From Streptomyces sp. TLI_171 (GTDB lineage Bacteria > Actinomycetota > Actinomycetes > Streptomycetales > Streptomycetaceae): a stretch of DNA of 64,000 nt. The stretch covers positions 6,537,001-6,601,000 of the forward strand of contig NZ_RAPS01000001.1 in the NCBI RefSeq assembly GCF_003610255.1. The letters run 5' to 3'. Under the pieces are notes generated by a model. The model had not been told where the DNA came from, did no database searches, and saw only the letters and a list, made by a program, of their open reading frames with translations. Made by a program: the position numbers and the translations under genes. Positions 33,290 to 41,745 of this stretch are shown in pieces. Position 1 is the stretch's first letter, and every line of letters begins with the position of its first letter.

Positions 33290-35083
33290 GTGCAGTTGAA
33301 CCGGATCGACTGGACCCCGCCCGAGGAGCGGCAGCCCGCGCAGGTGCGGCGGATCCTGCGGCTGTTCCGGCCGTACACGGGGCGGCTGGGCGTGGTGGGG
33401 CTGCTGGTCGCGGCGTCCGCGGTGGTGTCGGTGGTGACGCCGTTCCTGCTGCGGGCGGTGCTGGACACCGCGATCCCGGAACGGCGGACGGGCCTGCTGA
33501 CCCTGCTGGTCGGCGGAATGATCGCGGCGGCGGTGATCACCAGCGTCCTGAACGTGCTGCAGACGCTGATCTCGACCACCGTCGGCCAGCGGGTGATGCA
33601 CGACCTGCGCACGGCGGTCTACCGGCACCTTCAGCGGATGTCGCTGGCGTTCTTCACCCGTACCCGCACCGGCGAGGTGCAGTCGAGGATCGCCAACGAC
33701 ATCGGCGGCATGCAGGCCACCGTCACCGGCACCGCCACCTCCCTGGTCTCCAACCTGACGGCGGTGGTGGCCAGCGTGGTGGCGATGGTCGCACTGGACT
33801 GGCGGCTGACCGTCGTCTCGCTGCTGCTGCTCCCGGTGTTCGTGTGGATCAGCCGCCGGGTCGGCCGGGAACGAAAGAAGATCACCGGCGAGCGGCAGCG
33901 CCAGCTCGCCAAGCTCTCCTCCGCCGTCCAGGAGTCGCTGTCGGTGAGCGGCATCCTGCTCGGCCGCACGATGGGTCGCTCCGACTCGCTGACCCGCGAG
34001 TTCGCCGCCCAGTCGGACGAGTTGGCGGGGCTGGAGGTGCGCTCCAGCATGGCGGGCCGATGGCGGATGTCGACCATCGGGATCGTGATGGCGGCGATGC
34101 CCGCACTGATCTACTGGGCGGCCGGCCTGGCCACCGCCGCCGGGGCGCCGATCGTCTCGCTGGGCACCCTGGTGGCGTTCGTGTCGCTGCAGCAGGGCCT
34201 GTTCCGGCCCACCGTCAGCCTGCTGTCCACCGGCGTGGACGTGCAGACCTCGCTGGCGCTGTTCCAGCGGATCTTCGAGTACCTGGACCTGCCGGTGGAG
34301 ATCAACGAACCCGAGCACCCCGTCCGGCTGGAGGAGATCCGCGGCGACGTCCGGTTCCAGGACGTCGAGTTCCACTACCGGCCCGACCAGGACCGCCCCA
34401 CCCTGTCCGGGATAGACCTGACCGTCCCGGCGGGCGGCTCGCTGGCCGTGGTCGGCGAGACCGGCTCCGGCAAGTCCACCCTGTCGTACCTGGTGCCCCG
34501 GCTGTACGACGTGACGGCGGGGCGGGTGCTGATCGACGGGGTGGACGTGCGCGAGCTGTCCTTCGAGACGCTGGCCCGGGCGGTCGGCGTGGTCTCCCAG
34601 GAGACGTACCTGTTCCACGCCTCGGTCGCCGAGAACCTGCGCTTCGCCAAGCCGGACGCCACCGACGAGGAACTGGTGGAGGCGGCCCGCGCCGCGCAGA
34701 TCCACGACATGATCGCCGCCCTGCCGGACGGCTACGACACCATGGTGGGCGAGCGCGGCTACCGCTTCTCCGGCGGCGAGAAGCAGCGCCTGGCGATCGC
34801 CCGCACGGTGCTGCGCAACCCGCCGGTGCTGATCCTCGACGAGGCCACCAGCGCGCTGGACAACCAGACCGAACTGGCCGTCCAGCAGGCGCTGGACACG
34901 CTCGCCGCGGGCCGCACCACCATCACCATCGCGCACCGGCTCTCCACCGTCCGGGACGCCGACCTGATCGCCGTCCTCGACCACGGCACCATCGCCGAAC
35001 TCGGCGACCACGACGAACTGGTGGCCCGCGACGGCCGCTACGCCGCGCTGCTGAACCGGGAGGCGCTGCCGAGCGCGGTCTGA
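33290..35083 (+). CDS. ABC exporter (fused permease-ATPase, half-transporter)
   Basis: A 597-residue half-transporter: six membrane helices (about 30-310), then an ATPase with Walker A GETGSGKST (389-397), Q-loop VSQETYLFH, signature FSGGEKQRLAIART (FSGGE in place of LSGGQ), Walker B VLILDEATSALD and H-loop IAHRLS. It should export a lipid, peptide or drug as a homodimer, since no second half-transporter is adjacent. The GTG at 33290 has AGGAGGTCCCC upstream. Substrate unknown. Confidence 0.9.
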   Translation: MQLNRIDWTPPEERQPAQVRRILRLFRPYTGRLGVVGLLVAASAVVSVVTPFLLRAVLDTAIPERRTGLLTLLVGGMIAAAVITSVLNVLQTLISTTVGQRVMHDLRTAVYRHLQRMSLAFFTRTRTGEVQSRIANDIGGMQATVTGTATSLVSNLTAVVASVVAMVALDWRLTVVSLLLLPVFVWISRRVGRERKKITGERQRQLAKLSSAVQESLSVSGILLGRTMGRSDSLTREFAAQSDELAGLEVRSSMAGRWRMSTIGIVMAAMPALIYWAAGLATAAGAPIVSLGTLVAFVSLQQGLFRPTVSLLSTGVDVQTSLALFQRIFEYLDLPVEINEPEHPVRLEEIRGDVRFQDVEFHYRPDQDRPTLSGIDLTVPAGGSLAVVGETGSGKSTLSYLVPRLYDVTAGRVLIDGVDVRELSFETLARAVGVVSQETYLFHASVAENLRFAKPDATDEELVEAARAAQIHDMIAALPDGYDTMVGERGYRFSGGEKQRLAIARTVLRNPPVLILDEATSALDNQTELAVQQALDTLAAGRTTITIAHRLSTVRDADLIAVLDHGTIAELGDHDELVARDGRYAALLNREALPSAV

Positions 35084-35090
35084 CCGCGCG

Positions 35091-36011
35091 TCACACCCCG
35101 TCGCCGTCCAGCGCCGTCCAGGGGCGGAGCTTCTCCGGGTTGCGCACGCCCCAGATGTGGGTGATCCGGCCGTCGGCGATCCGGAACGAGTACACGGTGA
35201 CCGTGGTGCCGTCGTGCCGCGCGATCAGGCCGGGCCGGCCGTTGACGGTGCGCTCCAGGAAGGTCATGGCGGGTGCCGCGGCGGCGAGCTCCACCCAGGT
35301 GCGGACGATCCGCTCGCTGCCCGACAGCGGCTCCAGCAGGGCGCCGACCAGGCCCCCGCCGTCCGCGACCACCACGGCGTCCGGATCGAGCAGCGCCATC
35401 AGCGACCTGACGTCCTTCGCCGCCCACGCCCGGGCGAACTCCCGTACCACGCCGGCCTGCGCGCCCACCGGCCCGTCCGGCGGCCGCGCGTCCCGGATCC
35501 GGCGCCGGGCGGAGGTGGCCAGCTGCCGGCAGGCCGCCGCCGAACGGCCGACCACCTCGGCGACCTCGGCGAACGGGTACTGGAAGACATCGTGCAGCAC
35601 GAAGGCCACCCGCTCGGCCGGCGTCATCGACTCCAGCACCATCAGGAACGCCATGCTGACCGACTCGTCCAAGGTGATGCGGTCCGCCGGGTCGCCCGCC
35701 GCCCCGCCGTGCTGCTCGGGCACCGGCTCCGGCAGCCACGCGCCGACGTACCGCTCCCGTCGCACCCGGGCCGAGCCGAGCAGATCGAGGCAGATCCGCC
35801 CGGCCACGGTGGTCAGCCAGCCGCCCGGCGAGTCGACCGCGGCCCGCTGCTCGGGCGGCATCGCGTACCAGCGGGCGTAGGCCTCCTGCACCACGTCCTC
35901 CGCGTCGGCCAGCGAGCCGAGCAGCCGGTACGCCAGGTTGGTCAGCTGCCGCCGCTCGTCCGCCACCGCGCGCAGCGCCCCGGCCCGCCGTTCGTCCACC
36001 GTGTCCTCCAC
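35091..36011 (-). CDS. ECF41-type RNA polymerase sigma factor (SigJ-like)
   Basis: About 306 residues: sigma region 2 (LTNLAYRLLGSLADAEDVVQEAYARW), region 4 (MTPAERVAFVLHDVFQYPFAEVAEVV) and a C-terminal SnoaL-like domain. Hallmarks of ECF41 are the WLPEP linker, DGGG and a terminal NPEKL, a variant of NPDKL. The C-terminal domain tunes activity and replaces an anti-sigma factor. I prefer the GTG at 36011, preceded by GGAGGAGGAG; GTG 36032 or TTG 36035 would allow a leaderless start from the mirrored promoter. It is divergent from the SnoaL-LUD gene. Confidence 0.9.
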   Translation of the reverse strand: MEDTVDERRAGALRAVADERRQLTNLAYRLLGSLADAEDVVQEAYARWYAMPPEQRAAVDSPGGWLTTVAGRICLDLLGSARVRRERYVGAWLPEPVPEQHGGAAGDPADRITLDESVSMAFLMVLESMTPAERVAFVLHDVFQYPFAEVAEVVGRSAAACRQLATSARRRIRDARPPDGPVGAQAGVVREFARAWAAKDVRSLMALLDPDAVVVADGGGLVGALLEPLSGSERIVRTWVELAAAAPAMTFLERTVNGRPGLIARHDGTTVTVYSFRIADGRITHIWGVRNPEKLRPWTALDGDGV

Positions 36012-36036
36012 CTGCTCCTCCTCCGCTGTCACCAAC

Positions 36037-36104
36037 CCGACAGGACAGCCCGCCGGAATGTGACAGCCGGCCGCGCCTCACATTCCGGCGGGCTGTTTCG
36101 TCGG
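36037..36104. promoter_or_regulatory. Mirror-image ECF41-type promoters
   Basis: Two inverted 19-bp copies, ACAGCCCGCCGGAATGTGA (36045-36063) and TCACATTCCGGCGGGCTGT (36078-36096), are perfectly complementary. Read outward, each gives TCACATTCCGGCGGGCTGT followed after two bases by TGTCGG (minus strand, 36042-36037) or CGTCGG (plus strand, 36099-36104). TGTCACA at -35 and CGTC at -10 is the known ECF41 promoter pattern; the minus copy has the full TGTCACA. Both divergent genes thus appear to be driven by this sigma factor. Confidence 0.75.
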
Positions 36105-36132
36105 AGGGGCAGACACAGGAACGGAGAACCCG

Positions 36133-37218
36133 ATGACCACCTTCCAGACCGTCGCCGACCGGGTCGAGATCCAGGCGCTGCAGGCCGAGTTCACCGATGC
36201 GGCGATGATGCGCGACCGGCCCCGAATGGCCGCGCTGTTCACCGCCGACGGGGTGCTGCGGATGCCCGACGTCCCGATCGAGCTGACCGGGCCCGAGCAG
36301 ATCCGGGCCGGCGGCGAGAAGCTCCAGGAACAGTGGGACTTCTTCATCCAGAACACCCACCCCGGCGCGATCCGGATCGACGGCGACACCGCCACCGGGC
36401 GCGCCCACATGCACGAGGTGGTCCGGCTGCACAACGGCATACAGGGCATCAACTACGCCATCTACCACGACCGTTACCGGCGCACCGCGGACGGCTGGCG
36501 GTTCGCCGAGCGGGTCTACGAGATCCGCTACCTGGACACCAGCCCGCTCGCCGGCACGGCCCCGAACGCGCCCTGGGCGCCGCAGGCGGTGGCGGCGGCG
36601 GACGGGGCCGCCCGTCCCGCCTTCACCGACCCGGCGTCGGAGGCCGCGCTCGACCGCGCCGCCGCCGCGCTCACCGAGCACGGCTTCACCGTGGAGGTCC
36701 TGGACGACGCCGCCGCCGCCCGGGCCCGGGTCCGGGAGCTGCTGCCGGAGCAGGCGAGCGTGTTCACCACCGCCAGCGAGACCCTGCGGCTGTCCGGCAT
36801 CGACGAGGACGTCAACGCCCGCCCGGACGCCGTCAAGCCCCGGGTGCTGGCGATGGACCGCGCCGCCGGGGCCGACGAGCTCCGCCGCCTGATCGCCGCG
36901 CCCGACGTGGTCCTCGGCAGCGTCACCGCCGTCACCGAGACCGGTTCCCTGCTGATCGCCTCCGCCTCCGGCAGCCAGCTGCCCGCCAACGCGGGGGGCG
37001 CCGGCCACGCGATCTGGGTCGTCGGCGCGCAGAAGGTCGTCCCCGACCTGCCCGCCGCGCTGCGCCGCCTGGAGGAGCACGCCGTCCCGCTGGAGCAGGC
37101 CCGGGCCCTGGAGGCGTACGGGCAGGGCACCGCCGTCAACCAGCTGCTGGTGCTGAACGCGGCCACCCGGTTCGCCCGCGGCACGGTGCTGCTGCTGCGC
37201 GAGGCGATCGGCTACTGA
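36133..37218 (+). CDS. SnoaL-like/LUD domain fusion protein
   Basis: A 361-residue two-domain protein. Residues 1-140 form a SnoaL-like (NTF2-fold) domain (FTDAAMMRDRPRMAALFTADGVLRMPD). Residues about 160-361 match the LUD domain of LutC-type proteins (VVLGSVTAVTETGSLLIASASGSQLP, IWVVGAQKVVPDLPAALRRLEEHAVPLE, TVLLLREAIG). LUD proteins take part in lactate oxidation with iron-sulfur partners LutA and LutB, but those genes are absent here. GGAG lies 6 bases before the ATG. It is transcribed from the mirror-image ECF41 promoter, suggesting a stress-linked redox role. Confidence 0.85.
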   Translation: MTTFQTVADRVEIQALQAEFTDAAMMRDRPRMAALFTADGVLRMPDVPIELTGPEQIRAGGEKLQEQWDFFIQNTHPGAIRIDGDTATGRAHMHEVVRLHNGIQGINYAIYHDRYRRTADGWRFAERVYEIRYLDTSPLAGTAPNAPWAPQAVAAADGAARPAFTDPASEAALDRAAAALTEHGFTVEVLDDAAAARARVRELLPEQASVFTTASETLRLSGIDEDVNARPDAVKPRVLAMDRAAGADELRRLIAAPDVVLGSVTAVTETGSLLIASASGSQLPANAGGAGHAIWVVGAQKVVPDLPAALRRLEEHAVPLEQARALEAYGQGTAVNQLLVLNAATRFARGTVLLLREAIGY

Positions 37219-37286
37219 CGGCCGCCGGGCCCGGACGCCGCCGGGCCGGGACGCGGTGCGCGCCCCCGCCCGGTGGTGACGGGGCG

Positions 37287-37949
37287 TCAGCCGCGGAAGG
37301 CGGCCGGCCGCTCCGGGGAGGCGTCGGCGAGGGCCTTGGTGACGCCCTCGACGCCCGCGCGCAGGCCGTAGACGGGCGTGTCCGGCTGCTGGCGCCAGGA
37401 GTCGTCGATGCCGCCGGAGTCCACGGTGTCGAAGCCGAGCTCGTCGATCAGCTCGCGCACCAGCTGCTTGGCCGCCGGGTCGTCGCCGGCCACCGGGAGG
37501 GCGATCCGCTCGGGGTCGCCGGCCGGGCGGGGGAGCTCCAGGATGTCCTGCGCGTAGGTGCCGTTGAAGGCCTTCACCACCGGGTGGCCGAGCTGCTGCT
37601 CCACCCAGCGGCTCTCGGTGACGCCCTCGTCCTCGATGCCGGCGATCCGGCCGTCGCGCTCGCGCGGGTAGTAGTTGTTGGTGTCCAGCAGGACGAAGCC
37701 GTCGGCCGCGCCGGCGAGCAGGTCGTCCGGCAGGCCCGGGATGTTCTTCAGCGGGATGGTGACCACGACCAGCTCCGCGCCGGCCGCCGCGTCGCCCACC
37801 GCGACCGGGGTCGCGCCGGTCTCCGCCGCCAGCTCGGTCAGGGTCTGCGGGCCGCGGGAGTTGGCCACCGCGACCTGGTGCCCGAGGGCGGTCAGCCGGC
37901 GGGTCAGGTTGCCGCCGATGTTGCCTGCGCCGATGATGCCGATCTTCAT
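37287..37949 (-). CDS. NADPH-dependent F420 reductase-like protein
   Basis: A 220-residue Rossmann protein: MKIGIIGAGNIGGNLTRRL at the N-terminus, VVVTIPLKNIP, and VVKAFNGTYAQDI. It belongs to the NADP oxidoreductase, coenzyme F420-dependent family (PF03807-type), in which many members reduce other substrates with NAD(P)H. GGAGCG precedes the ATG. It converges with the SnoaL-LUD gene and lies upstream of nothing on its strand within 70 bp; probably monocistronic. Confidence 0.85.
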   Translation of the reverse strand: MKIGIIGAGNIGGNLTRRLTALGHQVAVANSRGPQTLTELAAETGATPVAVGDAAAGAELVVVTIPLKNIPGLPDDLLAGAADGFVLLDTNNYYPRERDGRIAGIEDEGVTESRWVEQQLGHPVVKAFNGTYAQDILELPRPAGDPERIALPVAGDDPAAKQLVRELIDELGFDTVDSGGIDDSWRQQPDTPVYGLRAGVEGVTKALADASPERPAAFRG

Positions 37950-38078
37950 GGGAATCGCGCTCCGTGCTTCTCGGTCCGGTGATGCTGGGGCAGGGGGCGC
38001 CGGGGCGCCCCGTGGATGCCGAACCGAGGGGCCCGCGCGATTGTTCCCGGGCCGGGCCCCGCCGCCGCCGACGGACCG

Positions 38079-38753
38079 TCAGGCGGCCTTCTTCGGGGCC
38101 TCGTTGTACTGCTCGGCCAGCTCCTGGCCGGAGAGCGCGTGGATGGCGTCCATCACCTCGTCGGTGACCTGCCGGCGGACCTTCGCGGAGCGGGCCTGGC
38201 CGTGCAGCCGGTCGAAGTGCAGCGGCTCGCCGAACCGGACGGTGATCCTGCGCAGCCGGGGAATCCGCTTGCCGACCGGCAGGATGTGCTCGGGCCCCTC
38301 CAGGGCGACCGGGACCACCGGGACGCCGGCGGTCAGCGCCAGCCAGGCGACGCCGGTCTTGCCGCGGTACAGCCGGCCGTCCAGCGAGCGGGTGCCCTCC
38401 GGGTAGATGCCGAAGGCCCGGCCGGACTCCAGGATCTGCAGGCCCTCCTCCAGCGAGGCGGTGGCCGCGCGGACGCTGCCCCGCTCGACCGGGACGGCGT
38501 TGATCACGTGGGTGAAGAAGGCCCGGGAGATCGCGCCCTTCACGCCGGTGCCGGTGAAGTACTCGGCCTTCGCGAGGAAGAACACCCGGCGCGGCGCGGC
38601 CAGCGGGATCACCACGCTGTCCACGAACGACAGGTGGTTGCTCGCCAGGATCACCCCGCCCTTGCGCGGCACGTTCTCCAGGCCCTCGATGGTCGGCCGG
38701 TACAGGGCCTTCGCGAGGGGCTTGAGCACGAGCTTGGTGACGAGGTCGATCAC
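38079..38753 (-). CDS. 1-acylglycerol-3-phosphate acyltransferase (PlsC family)
   Basis: About 224 residues with the acyltransferase motifs NHLSFVDSV (NHx4D), an internal FFLAKAEYF, YPEGTRSLDG (block III) and VPVVPVALEG. PlsC enzymes acylate lysophosphatidic acid at the inner membrane in phospholipid synthesis. The GTG at 38753 is preceded by GGGAGGGCC; the frame extends to 38825 through GC-rich sequence that I judge non-coding. The short hydrophobic N-terminus (IDLVTKLVLKPLAKAL) would anchor it to the membrane. Confidence 0.88.
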   Translation of the reverse strand: MIDLVTKLVLKPLAKALYRPTIEGLENVPRKGGVILASNHLSFVDSVVIPLAAPRRVFFLAKAEYFTGTGVKGAISRAFFTHVINAVPVERGSVRAATASLEEGLQILESGRAFGIYPEGTRSLDGRLYRGKTGVAWLALTAGVPVVPVALEGPEHILPVGKRIPRLRRITVRFGEPLHFDRLHGQARSAKVRRQVTDEVMDAIHALSGQELAEQYNEAPKKAA

Positions 38754-38904
38754 TGGCCCTCCCTGGCCGGGGCAAACGGAAAGCCGACCCCGCCCAGCGC
38801 CGCCACCCGCGGAGGGGCGAGGCACGCGACTCGGACGGAGGCCGGACCACTGGTTTCAGAACCGCACACTACGACATGCACCCCGCCGGGCGTCCACCAC
38901 CCGC

Positions 38905-38922
38905 CGCAATCGCGCGATTGCG
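38905..38922. repeat. 18-bp perfect palindrome
   Basis: CGCAATCGCGCGATTGCG reads the same on both strands. It lies upstream of the plsC-like gene and 14 bp from the terminator palindrome of the wall-polymer gene. It may be an operator; no function is proven. Confidence 0.5.
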
Positions 38923-38936
38923 ATCCTCGTCACGCC

Positions 38937-38968
38937 CACCTGGTGGGAAGGCGCCTTCCCACCAGGTG
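38937..38968. terminator. 32-bp palindromic terminator
   Basis: CACCTGGTGGGAAGGC (38937-38952) is followed directly by its exact reverse complement (38953-38968). In RNA it forms a very stable hairpin 20 bp beyond the stop of the GT2-TagF gene. No U-tract on the minus strand. Confidence 0.75.
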
Positions 38969-38988
38969 AGACGCGGTACGGGACGCGC

Positions 38989-41169
38989 TCAGCCGCGGAC
39001 CGGGAAGATCCGGCTGACCACCCGCTCCGCCGCGCGGCCGTCGTCCCACGGGCAGAACCGCTCGCGGAAGCGCCGCCGGGCGGCCGGCTCCGGGTCGCCC
39101 GCCAGCAGGGCCGCGGTGAGCGCGTCCTGGTCGGTGGTGACCGCGCCGGGCGGCTCCTTCATCAGGTCGAAGTAGACGCCGCGGACCTGCTGGTACTCCT
39201 CCCAGTCGGGGGCGTACACCGCCATCGGCCGGTCCAGCACCGCGTAGTCGAACATCATCGAGGAGTAGTCGGTGACCAGCGTGTCGGCCGCCAGGTACAG
39301 GTCCTCCACCGACGGGTGGTCGGAGACGTCCAGCAGCCGGGCCGCGCCCTGACCGGCCGTCAGGTCGCCCGCGCCGCCGTCGTGGAAGTAGTGGGTGCGC
39401 ACCATGACCGTCCAGCCGGGCCCGAGGCGCTCGGCCAGCGCGGGGAGGTCCAGCAGCGGCAGGTAGCCGCCCCTGGACTCGCGGTGGGTCGGCGCGTACA
39501 GCACGGTCCGCTGCCCGTCGGCGACGCCCAGGCCGCGGCGGACCTCGGCGCACTCCTCGGCGGTGGCGTTCACCAGGCGGTCGTTGCGCGGGTAGCCGGT
39601 GTCGAGGATCTGGTAGGTGCCGGGGAAGGCCCGGGCGAAGTGCTCGCTGGTGTGCGGGTTCGGCGACACCAGGTAGTCCCAGCGCGCCACCGCCTCGCGC
39701 AGCCGCTCGAAGTCCATGCCGTCGGCGGCGATCGGCCGGTCCACCAGGTCCATGCCCATCGCCTTCAGCGGCGTGCCGTGCTGGGTCTGCACGTGCACGG
39801 TGCCGGTCCGCTTGGTCATGGTGTGCGGGAAGTTGACGTTGTTGACGAAGTACTTGGCGGTTGCCATGGTCCGCAGGTACGCCGGGGTGTTGACGACGAC
39901 GTACGGGACCCCGGCGGGCAGGGTGGCGGCCCGCGCGGCGTTCTCCACCACCCACACCCCGCGCACCTGCGGGGCCAGCTCGCGGGCCTTGGCGTAGATC
40001 GCGGCGGGGTTGCAGGCGTAGCCGCGGTGCCAGTACGCCGCGTACACCGCCAGGTTCTCGTCGATCGGCAGCCGCCGGAACGCCTGGTACGCGGTGAACC
40101 GGGCGCCGGAGCGCACCGCCTTCTTCATGCCGGGGGCCACCCCCCGGGTGCCGCGCCTGACCGCGCCGGGCAGGCGGCCGCCGCGCCGCAGCTCGTCGTA
40201 GGCGCGTCGGGAGCCGCGGGCGGCCAGCCGGTACTGGACGCCGCGCAGGCCGGACGGGAAGGGGTGCCCGGCCGGGCGGTGCTTCGCGAAGTGGCCGGTG
40301 ATCCGGGCGAAGAACTCGGGCCGCAGCTCGACCGGCACCAGGCCGGGCGTGTCGTAGACGGTGAGCGCCTGCTTGACGGTGCGGTCGAAGACCAGGCCGC
40401 GCAGCCGGTCCGCGCGCTCGCTGCGGTCCAGGAAGGCGAAGATCGCGTCGTACTGGGCGAAGGCGTCGGCGTGCTTGGGCGAGGCGGTGGCGGTGATCGC
40501 GCCGGGGCGCCCGCGCCGGTAGTGGTAGCAGGCGCGGTCCAGGTAGCGCAGCCGGTCGGCGGCGAGCAGCAGCGGGTAGGTGACCGAGATGTCCTCGTAG
40601 TAGCCGCGGCCGAAGTGCACGTCCAGGTCGAGCAGGTACTGGCGGCGCATCACCTTGTTCCACACCGCGAGCACCGCGTTGAACAGGGCCGGGTGCTCGG
40701 CGGCGGTGCAGCCCTCGACCAGCGGGGAGCCGGCCATCACCCGGCGCCAGGGGTTCGGCTCCTCGCCGCCGTCGTGGTAGACGTGCGTGAAGTCGGTGAG
40801 CAGCACGTCCGCGGGGACCTCGCGGGCCAGTTCGGCGCGGAGCTCGGCGAGGACCGCGTCGATCGTGCCGTCGGGCAGCCAGTCGTCGCTGTCGACGAAC
40901 CAGACGTAGCTGCCGGTGGCCTCGGCCAGGCCGGCGGTGCGGGCGCCGCCCAGGCCCTGGTTCTCCGTCAGGTGCAGGACCCGCATCCGGGGGTCGGTGG
41001 CGGCGTGCGCGTCGAGCAGGGCGCCGCAGCCGTCGGGGGAGAGGTCGTCCACCGCGATCAGCTCGACCTCGCCGGGGGCGGCGCCGTCCGCGCGGAGGGA
41101 GTCCAGGCACTGCGGCAGGAAGCGCTCCACGCCGTGTACGGGCAGGACGATGCTGAGCAGGGGTGGCAC
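38989..41169 (-). CDS. Bifunctional glycosyltransferase/CDP-glycerol glycerophosphotransferase
   Basis: A 726-residue two-domain protein. Residues 1-240 are a GT2 glycosyltransferase (LLSIVLPVHGVERFLPQCLD, with the DxD in WFVDSDDWLPDG). Residues about 350-720 are a TagF-type CDP-glycerol:glycerophosphate transferase (VQTQHGTPLKAMGMD, SPNPHTSEHFARAF, LYAPTHRE, DTLVTDYSSMMFDYAVLDRPM). It probably builds and decorates a teichoic-acid-like cell-wall glycopolymer from the cytoplasmic face. GTG at 41169 with GGAG nine bases upstream. It appears monocistronic, with a long AT-richer upstream region. Confidence 0.9.
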   Translation of the reverse strand: MPPLLSIVLPVHGVERFLPQCLDSLRADGAAPGEVELIAVDDLSPDGCGALLDAHAATDPRMRVLHLTENQGLGGARTAGLAEATGSYVWFVDSDDWLPDGTIDAVLAELRAELAREVPADVLLTDFTHVYHDGGEEPNPWRRVMAGSPLVEGCTAAEHPALFNAVLAVWNKVMRRQYLLDLDVHFGRGYYEDISVTYPLLLAADRLRYLDRACYHYRRGRPGAITATASPKHADAFAQYDAIFAFLDRSERADRLRGLVFDRTVKQALTVYDTPGLVPVELRPEFFARITGHFAKHRPAGHPFPSGLRGVQYRLAARGSRRAYDELRRGGRLPGAVRRGTRGVAPGMKKAVRSGARFTAYQAFRRLPIDENLAVYAAYWHRGYACNPAAIYAKARELAPQVRGVWVVENAARAATLPAGVPYVVVNTPAYLRTMATAKYFVNNVNFPHTMTKRTGTVHVQTQHGTPLKAMGMDLVDRPIAADGMDFERLREAVARWDYLVSPNPHTSEHFARAFPGTYQILDTGYPRNDRLVNATAEECAEVRRGLGVADGQRTVLYAPTHRESRGGYLPLLDLPALAERLGPGWTVMVRTHYFHDGGAGDLTAGQGAARLLDVSDHPSVEDLYLAADTLVTDYSSMMFDYAVLDRPMAVYAPDWEEYQQVRGVYFDLMKEPPGAVTTDQDALTAALLAGDPEPAARRRFRERFCPWDDGRAAERVVSRIFPVRG

Positions 41170-41683
41170 GTGCGTTCACTCCGCGAAGGGATGGGTGGCT
41201 CCCGGCAGGTCGCCCGGTACGCACACTCTACCGAGCGGGCCTGAACGAACTCTGGGAGCGGGGCCGGTCCGCGGCACCCCGGGCGCAGGTGGTCGGGGTT
41301 GCCGGGGTGCCGCGGGCGGCGCGGGCGGCGCGGAAACGCGACCGCCGGTGCCGCGCCGTACCAGCGGCGGCACCGGCAGCCCGGTTGGCGGTCCGACCGA
41401 CCCTCAACGATCGACCGCCGGTCCGTACACCACACCGGAGTCGGGCCGCCGCAGCGTCGAGACGGCCGGACAGTGACTCACCGTGGTGTCGGAAGTTCAT
41501 ATGAAGGGATGGTCGGGTGATTCGTTCAAGCTCGAAACCACCCGACCGGGGATGAGCGGCTGTTCCCCGCGTTCCCGTGTCGATACAGATATTGCTTGGA
41601 GGTTTCAGCCACGTCAATCCCTCGTATGTGTTCAATTTCTGAACGCTGGGTGACCTGCGCGTCCAGGCCGTGTGTCGGAGGCA
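41170..41683. other. Long intergenic region with dyads, no gene seen
   Basis: GC content drops here relative to the flanks. Visible structures are a 10-bp palindrome TTCATATGAA (41496-41505) and a hairpin with GGTCGGGTG (41511-41519) and CACCCGACC (41539-41547) enclosing an inner TTCG/CGAA pair. It must carry the promoter of the minus-strand GT2-TagF gene. A 30-codon frame from ATG 41624 ends near 41740 but has no good ribosome site, so I do not call it. Confidence 0.5.
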
Positions 41684-41712
41684 TTGCCCGGCCCGCGGGC
41701 CGCTCCTATATT
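41684..41712 (+). promoter_or_regulatory. Promoter of the membrane protein gene
   Basis: TTGCCC (41684-41689), 17 bp and TATATT (41707-41712) form a good vegetative promoter, followed by AAGGGGG and the ATG at 41746. Confidence 0.6.
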
Positions 41713-41745
41713 GACGCCACGTCTCACAAGGGGGATTGAGCCGCC

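Noticed and set aside
41624..41742. Thirty-codon frame upstream of the membrane protein
   Set aside because: No Shine-Dalgarno at proper spacing, and the frame runs through the good promoter at 41684-41712.
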